64,000 nt of DNA, taken from positions 434,001-498,000 of the forward strand of contig CAWIOK010000023.1 in the NCBI GenBank assembly GCA_963837655.1, read 5' to 3'. This stretch comes from CAVVSD01 sp963837655 (GTDB taxonomy: Bacteria; Actinomycetota; Thermoleophilia; Solirubrobacterales; Solirubrobacteraceae). A program made the translations under genes and the position numbers. Shown here piece after piece: positions 48,928 to 56,648 of this stretch. How positions within the stretch are numbered: the first letter of the stretch is position 1; each line of letters opens with the position of its first letter. Under the pieces are notes generated by a model. It had not been told where the DNA came from, ran no database searches, and worked only from the letters and a program-made list of their open reading frames with translations.

Positions 48928-49689
48928 GATCCGCTTGCGCTGGGCCAGCGCCTCGCAGCCCAGCAGCACCAGCGCGGGCGGGATCGTCGCGGGCAGCACG
49001 TCGTAGACCAGGAACAGCTGGTCCCACAACAGCGAGGCGATGAGGACGGCGATGGCCGCACGGAACTGCGGCCCGCGCTGCGCGGCCAGGATGCCGCCGA
49101 CGAGCCCGGCGACGAAGAAGTCGCCGTAGCCCAGGCCCGCGCCGCCGAAGGCGGCCGACTGCAGCTGCGGCAGCCCAGGGGCCGGCGCGGCGGCGACCAG
49201 CACCACGTTCGAGGGCTGCAGCCGGTTGGTGAAGACGAGGTACGCGTCCATCGCGGCCATCGCGTAGACCCCGGCCTTCAGCAGCGACAGCGGCGCCGCG
49301 GCGGCCAGCAGCCGCCCCACGGTCACCGCGGAGCCGGCGATGAGGACGGTCAGCGCGACCTGCCCGGCGCGGGAGTCGGGGCTCGCCCAGGCCAGCGCGA
49401 GCAGCGGAGCGGCCATCGGCGCCAGCGGCGGCCAGGCGCCGTGCATCGCCCAGCCCAGCGCGAGCGCGCAGCCGATCGGCACGAGGACCAGGGCGACCCA
49501 CGTCAGGACGTCGGCCGTCCACGGCACGAGCGCGATGGCGCCGACGACGAGCGCGATCGAGAGCGGGGCCACGAGCGCCCAGGCGCGGCTGCGGAGGCGC
49601 TCCGCCCAGAGCGGCACGCCGGCCGCCGGCAGCGCAACGCAGGCCGACTGAGCGGCGACGAGCACGACGTTGTCGCTGGAGAACCACAC
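48871..49689 (-). CDS. Presenilin/SPP-like polytopic membrane protein (GxGD motif)
   Basis: A 272-residue protein with about nine hydrophobic helices and a short basic tail. It has the three hallmarks of presenilin/signal-peptide-peptidase intramembrane aspartyl proteases in the right order: Asp148 in AAMDAYLVF (compare YDxxxVF of SPP helix 6), GYGD at 187-190 inside GGAGLGYGDFFVAGLVGG (the GxGD of helix 7), and PPAL at 237-240 in the last helix (PAL motif). There is one helix between GxGD and PAL, as in that family. Overall length is short for the family. Function is predicted, not certain. Its 3' end overlaps the NtaA-type gene by 57 nt, and an Rrf2 gene diverges 57 nt away. Confidence 0.6.
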   Translation of the reverse strand: MWFSSDNVVLVAAQSACVALPAAGVPLWAERLRSRAWALVAPLSIALVVGAIALVPWTADVLTWVALVLVPIGCALALGWAMHGAWPPLAPMAAPLLALAWASPDSRAGQVALTVLIAGSAVTVGRLLAAAAPLSLLKAGVYAMAAMDAYLVFTNRLQPSNVVLVAAAPAPGLPQLQSAAFGGAGLGYGDFFVAGLVGGILAAQRGPQFRAAIAVLIASLLWDQLFLVYDVLPATIPPALVLLGCEALAQRKRISGRRRARVPEARPDMPLG

Positions 49690-49746
49690 GCGGCCGGAGA
49701 TGGTGGCAGTCGTTCCTTACGCCGAGATGTGGGGGATGATGCGCCG

Positions 49747-50199
49747 ATGCGGATCTCGGCCAAGGCGGACTACGCCGTGCGCGCCGCGATGGGTCTCGCG
49801 CTCGTGGAGGGTCCTGCGAAGGCCGAGCACATCGCGCATCGCCACGCGATCCCGCTGAAGTTCCTGGAGAAGATCCTCTTCGATCTCCGGCACGCCGGAC
49901 TCGTTGCGACACGCCGCGGCCCGGAGGGCGGCTACTGGCTCGCGCGCGATCCGGCGGAGATCACCGTCGCCGACGTCCTGCGCGCGGTCGACGGGCCGCT
50001 GGCCGACGTCCATGGGCTCGCACCGGAGGACGTCTCCTACGAGGAGGGCTTCGCCGCGCTGCAGAAGGTCTGGATCGCGGTGCGCACCAACCTGCGCACC
50101 GTGCTCGAGTCGATCACGATCGCCGACCTCGCCGGCGGCACCCTGCCGCCGGCCATCGAGCAGCTGACGCTCGAGCCCGGTTCCTGGTCGCGTCGCTGA
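49747..50199 (+). CDS. Rrf2-family transcriptional regulator
   Basis: A 150-residue winged-helix regulator. N-terminal MRISAKADYAVRAAMGLAL and recognition region IPLKFLEKILFDLRHAGLV, followed by the wing RRGPEGGYWLARDPAEIT, are diagnostic of Rrf2. The three clustered cysteines of IscR/NsrR are absent (no Cys in the protein), so it is not an Fe-S sensor; it resembles CymR-like members that regulate sulfur metabolism. Its neighbours sfnG and the NtaA-type monooxygenase make sulfur control plausible (inference). Confidence 0.85.
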   Translation: MRISAKADYAVRAAMGLALVEGPAKAEHIAHRHAIPLKFLEKILFDLRHAGLVATRRGPEGGYWLARDPAEITVADVLRAVDGPLADVHGLAPEDVSYEEGFAALQKVWIAVRTNLRTVLESITIADLAGGTLPPAIEQLTLEPGSWSRR

Positions 50200-50235
50200 G
50201 TGGCAGAACCTGCGGGCGGCATTACCCTTGCGGGC

Positions 50236-50622
50236 ATGCCCGTCACGGCCGCCCCCGCACGGCACAGCGCCGGCCCGGACGTCATGGACCTCGACGACGC
50301 GCGCGAGGCCCTCCGGTACTGGGAGACGCGCGCGGCCGCCCTGCCCCGGCTCGCGGTCCGCGACCGCCGCGAGGCGCGTGAGATGGCAGTGCGCTCCCGC
50401 GCGTGGGTGACCGAGGCCGAGCACGCCGTCTACGGGCGCGGACTGCAGGGCGCGCTGCTGCTGATGGCCTCCGAGATGCGGCTGCCCGAGCCCACCCGCC
50501 ACGCAGGCCGGCAGGTCGCGCGGCGAGCGCGGCAGGCCGCGGTGCTCCTGGTCGTCGCCGTGCTGACGGTCCTCGTGGCGACGTTCGCCGCGCTCGTCGC
50601 GCTGACCGTCGCCGTCTTCTAG
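50236..50622 (+). CDS. Hypothetical protein with C-terminal membrane helix
   Basis: A 128-residue protein: a helical, Arg-rich cytoplasmic part (MDLDDAREALRYWETRAAAL; EAREMAVRSRAWVTEAEHAV) and a final hydrophobic helix (VLLVVAVLTVLVATFAALVA) that anchors its end. TACCCT 7 nt before ATG 50236 marks a leaderless start. No recognised family. Its stop overlaps the convergent small gene. Confidence 0.6.
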   Translation: MPVTAAPARHSAGPDVMDLDDAREALRYWETRAAALPRLAVRDRREAREMAVRSRAWVTEAEHAVYGRGLQGALLLMASEMRLPEPTRHAGRQVARRARQAAVLLVVAVLTVLVATFAALVALTVAVF

Positions 50623-50843
50623 AAGCAGGCCGCGCTGGCGGCCTGGCGGACCCAGACGATGTCGCCGACGCGGGCGCCCAGCCACGCGATGTCGAAGGCC
50701 TCCAGGCACGCGAACGCCCGCCCGCCGTCGCTGAGGACGAGGTCCACCCGGAGCGCGCCGGGCGCGTCCTCCCCGAGCGAGAGGATCAGCGCTTCGAAGG
50801 CGCCGGGCCGGTGCTCATCGAGCACCTCGACCGGGAGGGACAT
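50619..50843 (-). CDS. Hypothetical 74-residue protein
   Basis: A small protein with alternating strands (SLPVEVLDEHRPGAFEALIL; LRVDLVLSDGGRAFACLEAF) and an end AWLGARVGDIVWVRQAAS, suggestive of a small beta-barrel domain. It follows the glycosyltransferase-flippase gene by 25 nt on the same strand and may be its operon partner. I do not recognise a family; coding is supported by regular codon bias and position. Confidence 0.45.
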   Translation of the reverse strand: MSLPVEVLDEHRPGAFEALILSLGEDAPGALRVDLVLSDGGRAFACLEAFDIAWLGARVGDIVWVRQAASAACF

Positions 50844-50868
50844 CCGGGGGTGTCATCCAAACTCGGAA

Positions 50869-53163
50869 TCATCGATCAAATATAGACCGATTTGAGTTCT
50901 GGATGGGCGGGAGCTCCACCGGGGTCGCGTGCATCGCGCGCAGCCGGACGTCGCGCCAGGAGACCCCCTCCTTCACGAGGGCGGGCGCGCCCATCACGAC
51001 GGCCGTCGCGATCTCGACGGCCTGCAGGATGATCCCGTAGGCCAGCGCGTCGGCCGCTCCGACCCCGTACGCCCCGAGGACCGCGACGCAGGCGGCCTGG
51101 AACACGCCGAGGTTCGACGGCGTGGCGGGGACCACAGCGGTGATGTTCACCGCGAAGAGGACGGCGGCCGCGGCGCCGAGACCCGCGATGTCGTCGAGTC
51201 CGAGTGCGGCGAGCAGGATGTAGCAGGAGAGCCACTGCAGGACCCACGCCGTGAGCTGCGCGAGCGCGGCCAGCGATCCCAGCCGCGGGTCGCGGAACGC
51301 CCGCAGTCCCTGCCGGACCTGCACGAGCGCGCGGCGGACCGCCGCGACGAGGCCCGCCAGCCGGGCACTGCGCGTGCCGGCGCCGAGGACGAACGGCGCG
51401 AGCAGGACGACGGCGAGCACGGCGATCGGCGCGACGGCTGCCACGAGCAGTGGCTTGTGCCGCGAGAAGATGTCCACCGTCGAGAACATCACCGCGCCCA
51501 GCAGGACGAGCGCGACGACGTTCAGCAGCGCCTGCGAGACGATCGAACCGGCGACCGTGGGCAGGTACTCACGCGCGCGCCCCAGCCGGCGGGAGACGAT
51601 GAGCGCGCGCGACGGCTCGCCGAGCCGCGCCGGCAACGTCGCCGACATCAGCACGCCGATGAACGTGCCCTGCAACGCATCGCTGCGCCGCACGTTGACG
51701 CCCGGCAACGCCGCGCGCAGGATCGCCCACCACGCGATGCCGCGCAGGACCATCGACGTGCACATGACGCCGAGCCCGGCCAGCACCCACGCGGGCTGCG
51801 ACGCGACGAGCGACCGGACGATGTTGTTCACGCCGATGCGCTCGAGCGCGACGAAGGCGAGGAAGAGGATGCCGAGGGCCGCCGCGCCGAGCCCGACCTT
51901 GCGGGCGATCGCCAGCCCCGGATGCGGCGAGCCCGCCGCGGGGGCCGGTTCGAGGCTCGGCAGACGGCGCGGCCGCACGAAGGGGCGACCGTCGGCGGGC
52001 TTCAGGCCGTGCCGGGCGGCGGCGCCGGACACCGCGGGCATCGCGACCGCATCCTCGTAGGCACCGACGACGTCCTCGGCGACGCGCGACCACGTGTAGC
52101 GCTGGGCGGACCGCGCCGCGTGCCGGCCCAGCTCCTCGCGGCGCTCGGGGTCGAGCGCGAGGTCGCGCAGCGTCGCGGCGAGCGCCGTCGGATCGCCGCG
52201 GGGGACCAGCACTCCGTCGGCGCCGTCGGTCACGACGTCCGCGTAGCCGGCGATATCCGATGCGACGACCGGCGTCCCGGCGGCGAACGCCTCCGTCAGC
52301 ACCATGCCGAACGACTCGCCGCCCAGCGACGGCGCGACGAGCAGGTCCGCCTCGCGCAGCGCCTGGCGCTTGCGCTCGTCGGAGACCTTGCCCAGCGCGT
52401 GGACGCCACGGTCGTCGAGCAGCACGCCGCCGACCTCGTCGTCCGTCGCACCGACGATCTCCAGCTGGACCGGGAGGTGCTCGCGCAGCGCCTCGAACGC
52501 GCGCAGCAGCACCGGGAGGCCCTTGCGCTCGACCGCCTGGCCGACGAACACGAGCTTCAGCGGGTCGCCGGGCAGCCGCACCGGCTTCGGGACGACGGGC
52601 CCGACGTGCACGCCGTTGGGGATGACGCGGTAGCGGCCGCCGTAGAACCGACGCCCTGTCCACGCCGCGGCCTCGGACACGGCGACCCGGACGCGCAGGC
52701 GATTCAGCCGCCGCCAAGCGCCCGCGACGTTGCCGGCGTTGTTCGTCAGCCGGTTCGCCGAGTAGCAGTGGAACGTCCCGACGAGCGGGACGTCGGCCAT
52801 GAGCGCGTCCCAGCAGACGATAGGGGCGTGGGGCTCGTGCAGGTGCACGACGTCGTAGCCGCCGACCGTGAGCGCCGTGCGCAGGCGCGAGACGGCGGAC
52901 GGCGTCATCGCCAGGTTCGACACGGCGCCGTTGGCCGGGAACCCCAACGTGCGGCCGAGCGGGACGACCCATTCGGGCAGGTCTCGCTCTTGCGGCCGCG
53001 CTCCCCTGTGAAGGCGAGCGGAGAGCCGGTCGGGCGGGTCGACCGGGGCGAGCACCGAGACATCGTGGCCCGTGCGGCGGAGCTCCGCCGAGAGTGCCTC
53101 GATGTGGCCGGTCACGCCGCCCGGGTACGTCCATGAGTACGGGGACACCAGGGCGATGCGCAT
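50869..53163 (-). CDS. GT4 glycosyltransferase fused to a flippase-like (UPF0104/LPG synthase TM) domain
   Basis: A 764-residue two-domain protein. Residues 1-380 are a GT-B family 4 glycosyltransferase of PimB type: IALVSPYSWTYPGGVTGHIE, HLHEPHAPIVCWDAL, VFVGQAVERKGLPVLL and the donor-binding GGESFGMVLTEAFAAGTPV. After a proline-rich linker come ~8 membrane helices (440-740) of the lysylphosphatidylglycerol-synthase-TM/UPF0104 flippase-like family, with TFIGVLMSATLPARLGEPSR and NITAVVPATPSNLGVFQ. Fusion suggests a lipid-linked sugar is made and moved or coupled at the membrane. ATG 53163; the divergent HemQ gene starts 38 nt away. Confidence 0.88.
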   Translation of the reverse strand: MRIALVSPYSWTYPGGVTGHIEALSAELRRTGHDVSVLAPVDPPDRLSARLHRGARPQERDLPEWVVPLGRTLGFPANGAVSNLAMTPSAVSRLRTALTVGGYDVVHLHEPHAPIVCWDALMADVPLVGTFHCYSANRLTNNAGNVAGAWRRLNRLRVRVAVSEAAAWTGRRFYGGRYRVIPNGVHVGPVVPKPVRLPGDPLKLVFVGQAVERKGLPVLLRAFEALREHLPVQLEIVGATDDEVGGVLLDDRGVHALGKVSDERKRQALREADLLVAPSLGGESFGMVLTEAFAAGTPVVASDIAGYADVVTDGADGVLVPRGDPTALAATLRDLALDPERREELGRHAARSAQRYTWSRVAEDVVGAYEDAVAMPAVSGAAARHGLKPADGRPFVRPRRLPSLEPAPAAGSPHPGLAIARKVGLGAAALGILFLAFVALERIGVNNIVRSLVASQPAWVLAGLGVMCTSMVLRGIAWWAILRAALPGVNVRRSDALQGTFIGVLMSATLPARLGEPSRALIVSRRLGRAREYLPTVAGSIVSQALLNVVALVLLGAVMFSTVDIFSRHKPLLVAAVAPIAVLAVVLLAPFVLGAGTRSARLAGLVAAVRRALVQVRQGLRAFRDPRLGSLAALAQLTAWVLQWLSCYILLAALGLDDIAGLGAAAAVLFAVNITAVVPATPSNLGVFQAACVAVLGAYGVGAADALAYGIILQAVEIATAVVMGAPALVKEGVSWRDVRLRAMHATPVELPPIQNSNRSIFDR

Positions 53164-53200
53164 GTCTGCCGCGAAGATACTGCCCTATGCTCACGCGCGA

Positions 53201-53887
53201 ATGGCCGATCGGCATTTCGTCAAGTACACGTTCCTCAAAGTCGACCCCTCATGGAGGCGTCTCGAACCCGAGGAGCGGGCCACGCACAAGCGCGAACTGC
53301 TGGCCGCTTGCGAGAACTTCAGCGAGGACCACCTCCTGCAGTCCTTCTCCACCGTCGGCACCCGCGGCGACGCCGACATGCTGCTCGTCGCCGAGGCCGA
53401 GAACCTCGAGCGCATCCACGAGCTGCATGTCGTCCTGCAGCAGAGCGGGCTGTTCGCGTGGAGCACGATCCCGTACTCGTTCCTCGGGATGCGCAAGGGG
53501 TCGGAGTACTCCGACGAGAAGCGCCTGGTACCGCGCCCGTTCAACGGCAAGTACCTGTTCGTCTACCCGTTCGTGAAGACGCGCGCCTGGTACGGGATGG
53601 AGCCCGCGGAGCGCTGGAAGATCATGCAGGAGCACATCCAGGTCGGCCGCGAGTACCCGAACGTCGACAACCACACGACGTACTGCTTCGGGCTCGACGA
53701 CCAGGAGTTCGTGGTCGCCTTCGACACCGACGACCCAGGTGCGTTCCTGGACCTCGTGCAGCGGCTGCGCACGACCGAGGCGTCCGCCTACACCGCGCGC
53801 GACACCCCGAGCTTCACCTGCCTGGCCGTCTCGGTCGAGCGGGCGCTCAACGCGCTCGACGGCGAGCCGCTCACGATCACCGCATAG
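53201..53887 (+). CDS. hemQ: HemQ-type coproheme decarboxylase (chlorite dismutase family)
   Basis: A 228-residue member of the chlorite dismutase/HemQ family. In Actinobacteria this enzyme makes heme from coproheme by two decarboxylations. Key residues: Tyr and Lys in YPFVKTRAWYGM, the proximal His in NVDNHTTYCFGLDDQEFV. The order HFVKYTFLKVDPSWRRLEP, LLQSFSTVGTRGDADMLL, QQSGLFAWSTIPYSFLGM is typical. The distal Arg of true chlorite dismutases is absent from the expected site, favouring HemQ. TATGCT 9 nt before ATG 53201 supports leaderless expression. Confidence 0.88.
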   Translation: MADRHFVKYTFLKVDPSWRRLEPEERATHKRELLAACENFSEDHLLQSFSTVGTRGDADMLLVAEAENLERIHELHVVLQQSGLFAWSTIPYSFLGMRKGSEYSDEKRLVPRPFNGKYLFVYPFVKTRAWYGMEPAERWKIMQEHIQVGREYPNVDNHTTYCFGLDDQEFVVAFDTDDPGAFLDLVQRLRTTEASAYTARDTPSFTCLAVSVERALNALDGEPLTITA

Positions 53888-54992
53888 CCGGCACGAGCGC
53901 GGCGACGCGCTCGATCAGCGCCGCCTGGTGGGGCTGCAGCTCCTGCTGGCCCATGTGCGCGGGGAACTCCTGCAGGATCGTGCCGCGCACCTCGGTCTCG
54001 ACGCCCGACATCGCCTCCATGACCGCAAGGCCGCAGAACGGGACGAGCTCGGCCGAGTACCCGCCCTCGTGCGCCATGACGACGCGCCCGTCGCACAGCC
54101 GGCCCGCCGCGTCGAGGAGGATCCGGGCCATGCGGCCGTAGCCGTCGGGCGACACCATCATCCGCCCCAGCGGGTCCATCGCGTTGGCGTCGAACCCGGA
54201 GGCGACGAGGACGAGCTCGGGCCGGAATCGCTCGAGCGCCGGCACCACGACCTGCTCGAACGCGGCGACGTAGGCGCCGTCGCCGGAGCCGGGCGGCAGC
54301 GGGATGTTGATGTTGTACCCCTCGCCCGCGCCGGAGCCGGTCTCCTCCACGAGCCCCGAGCCGGGCGGGAAGCAGTTGTCCTGGTGCACGGAGATCGTCA
54401 GGACGTTCGGATCGTCGTAGAACGCCGCCTGGGTCCCGTTGCCGTGGTGCACGTCCCAGTCGACGATCGCCACGCGCGCAAGCCCCCGCGCGACGCGCGC
54501 GTGATGTGCAGCGATCGCGACGTTACCGAACAGGCAGAAGCCCATGGCCCCGTCGGGCAGCGCGTGGTGCCCGGCAGGGCGCACGAGCGCGTAGACGTTG
54601 TCGACCACGCCGTCGAGCACGGCGTCCACCGAGGCGATGACGCCACCGGCCGCGAGCAGGGCGACCTCGTAGGAGCCCTTGCCGATGACGGTCGTGCCGT
54701 CGATGCCCTCGCCCCCCGCTCCGTCGGACGCCGCCTGGATGCCGGCCACGTACTCGGGGGTGTGGTAGCGGCAGACCTCCTCGACGCTCGCGGGCCGCGG
54801 GTCGATGCGGGTGAGCTGGTCGAGGAGGCCGCTCACGTCGAGCAGGTTGCGGATGCGGCGCTTCGTCTCGGAGTTCTCGGTGTGGCGCCAGTCCGGCTCC
54901 AGCCAGCCGGAGGCGTCCGACAGGAACGGCCCGCTCGCGCGCCCGGTGTTGTGCCACATGTACCGCTCGTGGAAGAGGAAGCCCGTGCTCAT
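53877..54992 (-). CDS. Class II histone deacetylase-like amidohydrolase
   Basis: A 371-residue zinc-dependent deacetylase related to class II HDAC/acetylpolyamine amidohydrolases. Catalytic His pair in RPAGHHALPDGAMGFCLFGN, zinc ligands in VDWDVHHGNGTQAAFYDDP and SGFDANAMDPLGRM, and EGGYS near the end. The N-terminal FLFHERYMWHNTGRASGPFL is the class II entry. Substrate unknown: acetylated polyamines or small molecules are likely. Overlaps the end of hemQ by 11 nt. ATG 54992. Confidence 0.87.
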   Translation of the reverse strand: MSTGFLFHERYMWHNTGRASGPFLSDASGWLEPDWRHTENSETKRRIRNLLDVSGLLDQLTRIDPRPASVEEVCRYHTPEYVAGIQAASDGAGGEGIDGTTVIGKGSYEVALLAAGGVIASVDAVLDGVVDNVYALVRPAGHHALPDGAMGFCLFGNVAIAAHHARVARGLARVAIVDWDVHHGNGTQAAFYDDPNVLTISVHQDNCFPPGSGLVEETGSGAGEGYNINIPLPPGSGDGAYVAAFEQVVVPALERFRPELVLVASGFDANAMDPLGRMMVSPDGYGRMARILLDAAGRLCDGRVVMAHEGGYSAELVPFCGLAVMEAMSGVETEVRGTILQEFPAHMGQQELQPHQAALIERVAALVPAMR

Positions 54993-55030
54993 GCCCCGAT
55001 GATGCCTGACGCGCGTAGGCTCGAGGGGCC

Positions 55031-55888
55031 ATGCGGCACACCACCACGCAGCGGCACGCGTCGGAGATCGGCAGCTGGGAGATGGTGTCCGCCGCGCCCG
55101 CGGGCCGGTTGCACGGGCTCGTGTCGCGCTACTGCGGCTACGTCGAGGACTCCCCGCTGCCGCGTCACCGGGTCGAGGTGCCATCGCGCGACGTGACGCT
55201 CATCCTGAGCCTCGGTCCGACGATCGACGTCGGCTACCCGCACCTGGGCCAGGCGAACGACGGCCTGGACTGCTTCGTCGCGCCGATGCACGACACGTGG
55301 GCGCAGACCTCCTTCAGCGGCAGGCAGGAGGGGATCGAGGTCAACATGTCACCGCTGGCGCTCCACATGCTGCTCGGCGTCCCGATGCACGAGATCGCCA
55401 ACCGGGTCATCTGCCTGTCCGACCTCGTCGGCCGCGAGGCCGATCTGCTCGTCGAGCGCCTCGCCGGCCTGGAGGGGTGGGAGGCGCGCTTCACGCTGCT
55501 CGACGCGGTCCTCGGGGCGCGCCTGCGTGAGGCTGCGGCGCCGTCGCCCAGCATCGCCTGGGCGTGGCGGCGGCTGCGCGAGTCGGCGGGCGCGGTCGCC
55601 GTGTCCGAGCTGGCCGAGGAGATCGGCTGCAGCAGCCGTCATCTCGTCAGCGGGTTCCGCGAGCAGGTGGGCCTGCCGCCCAAGCGCGTCGCCCGCATCC
55701 TGCGCTTCGAGCGGGTGGTCGGCCTGCTGGAGCAGGCCGAGGGACGCGGGCTCGGCGACATCGCCGCCTCGTGCGGCTACGCCGACCAGCCCCACCTCAA
55801 CCGCGACTTCCGTGCGTTCGCAGGCGCGAGCCCGGTGGACTGGCTGTCGCGACGCCTGCCGGACGGCGCGGGGACGGTCGCCGTCTAA
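55031..55888 (+). CDS. AraC-family transcriptional regulator
   Basis: A 285-residue AraC/XylS regulator. The N-terminal ~180 residues form a beta-rich sensing domain of the type seen in DUF6597-like regulators (LILSLGPTIDVG, TWAQTSFSGRQEGIEVNM). The C-terminal double helix-turn-helix reads VAVSELAEEIGCSSRHLVSG then LGDIAASCGYADQPHLNRDF and ends FAGASPVDWL. TAGGCT 9 nt before ATG 55031 suits a leaderless start. Its end overlaps the FAH hydrolase stop. Divergent from the deacetylase gene, its possible target. Confidence 0.85.
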   Translation: MRHTTTQRHASEIGSWEMVSAAPAGRLHGLVSRYCGYVEDSPLPRHRVEVPSRDVTLILSLGPTIDVGYPHLGQANDGLDCFVAPMHDTWAQTSFSGRQEGIEVNMSPLALHMLLGVPMHEIANRVICLSDLVGREADLLVERLAGLEGWEARFTLLDAVLGARLREAAAPSPSIAWAWRRLRESAGAVAVSELAEEIGCSSRHLVSGFREQVGLPPKRVARILRFERVVGLLEQAEGRGLGDIAASCGYADQPHLNRDFRAFAGASPVDWLSRRLPDGAGTVAV

Positions 55889-56538
55889 GCCGCCGCGACG
55901 GGGTTGGTCAGGGTCCCGACGCCCTCGATCTCCACGGTGATCTCGTCGCCCGGCTTCAGCAGCAGCTCGGGGTCGCGGAAGATCCCGACGCCCGCCGGCG
56001 TGCCGGTGAGGATGAGGTCGCCCGGCTCGAGCGTGATCGCCTCGGAGATGAACGCGACGATCTGCGCCACCGAGAAGATCATGTCCGCCGTCGGCGCCTC
56101 CTGCACGACCTCGCCGTTGAGGATCGTCTTGAGATGCAGCGCCTGCGGGTCTCCGATCTCGGACGCGGGGACGAGGCTGGGACCGATCGGGCAGAACGTG
56201 TCCAGGGACTTGCCTCGTACCCACTGGCCGTCGCCGAACTGCAGGTCGCGCGCGCTGATGTCGTTGGCGCACAGGTAGCCGCCGACGACGTCGAGGGCAT
56301 CGTCGACGGCGATGCCACGAGCCCGGGTCCCGATGACGACCGCGAGCTCGCCCTCGTAGTCGACCTTGGTCGAGATCGACGGCAGGACGACCGGCTCGCG
56401 CGGGCCGATGAGGGTGTTCGGCCACTTGGCGAACAGGAGCGGGCGCTCAGGGACCTTCTGTGATCCCTCGGCTGCGTGGTCGACGTAGTTCAGGCCCACG
56501 CAGATGATCTTCTGCGGGCGATCGATAGGGAGTGTCAC
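55885..56538 (-). CDS. Fumarylacetoacetate hydrolase family protein
   Basis: A 217-residue FAH-fold hydrolase/isomerase acting on C-C bonds of beta-keto acids. Metal-binding core: IICVGLNYVDHAAE, STKVDYEGELAVVIG (first acid), GYLCANDISARDLQ, GKSLDTFCPIGP, and GDLILTGTPAGVG near the end. GTG 56538 gives the usual short N-terminus; an earlier GTG at 56574 is possible. Family members cleave fumarylpyruvate, acetoacetylpyruvate or decarboxylate oxaloacetate; the exact reaction is not clear. Confidence 0.87.
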   Translation of the reverse strand: MTLPIDRPQKIICVGLNYVDHAAEGSQKVPERPLLFAKWPNTLIGPREPVVLPSISTKVDYEGELAVVIGTRARGIAVDDALDVVGGYLCANDISARDLQFGDGQWVRGKSLDTFCPIGPSLVPASEIGDPQALHLKTILNGEVVQEAPTADMIFSVAQIVAFISEAITLEPGDLILTGTPAGVGIFRDPELLLKPGDEITVEIEGVGTLTNPVAAA

Positions 56539-56648
56539 GGCGGCTGATGTTCGCAGACGCCACCGGGTTGTCACTCGTGCTGATGAGCACTACTGTCAGG
56601 ACCGGGAGTGAGACAGGTCTGTCCACCACGTCGCAGGAGGGAGCGCTC

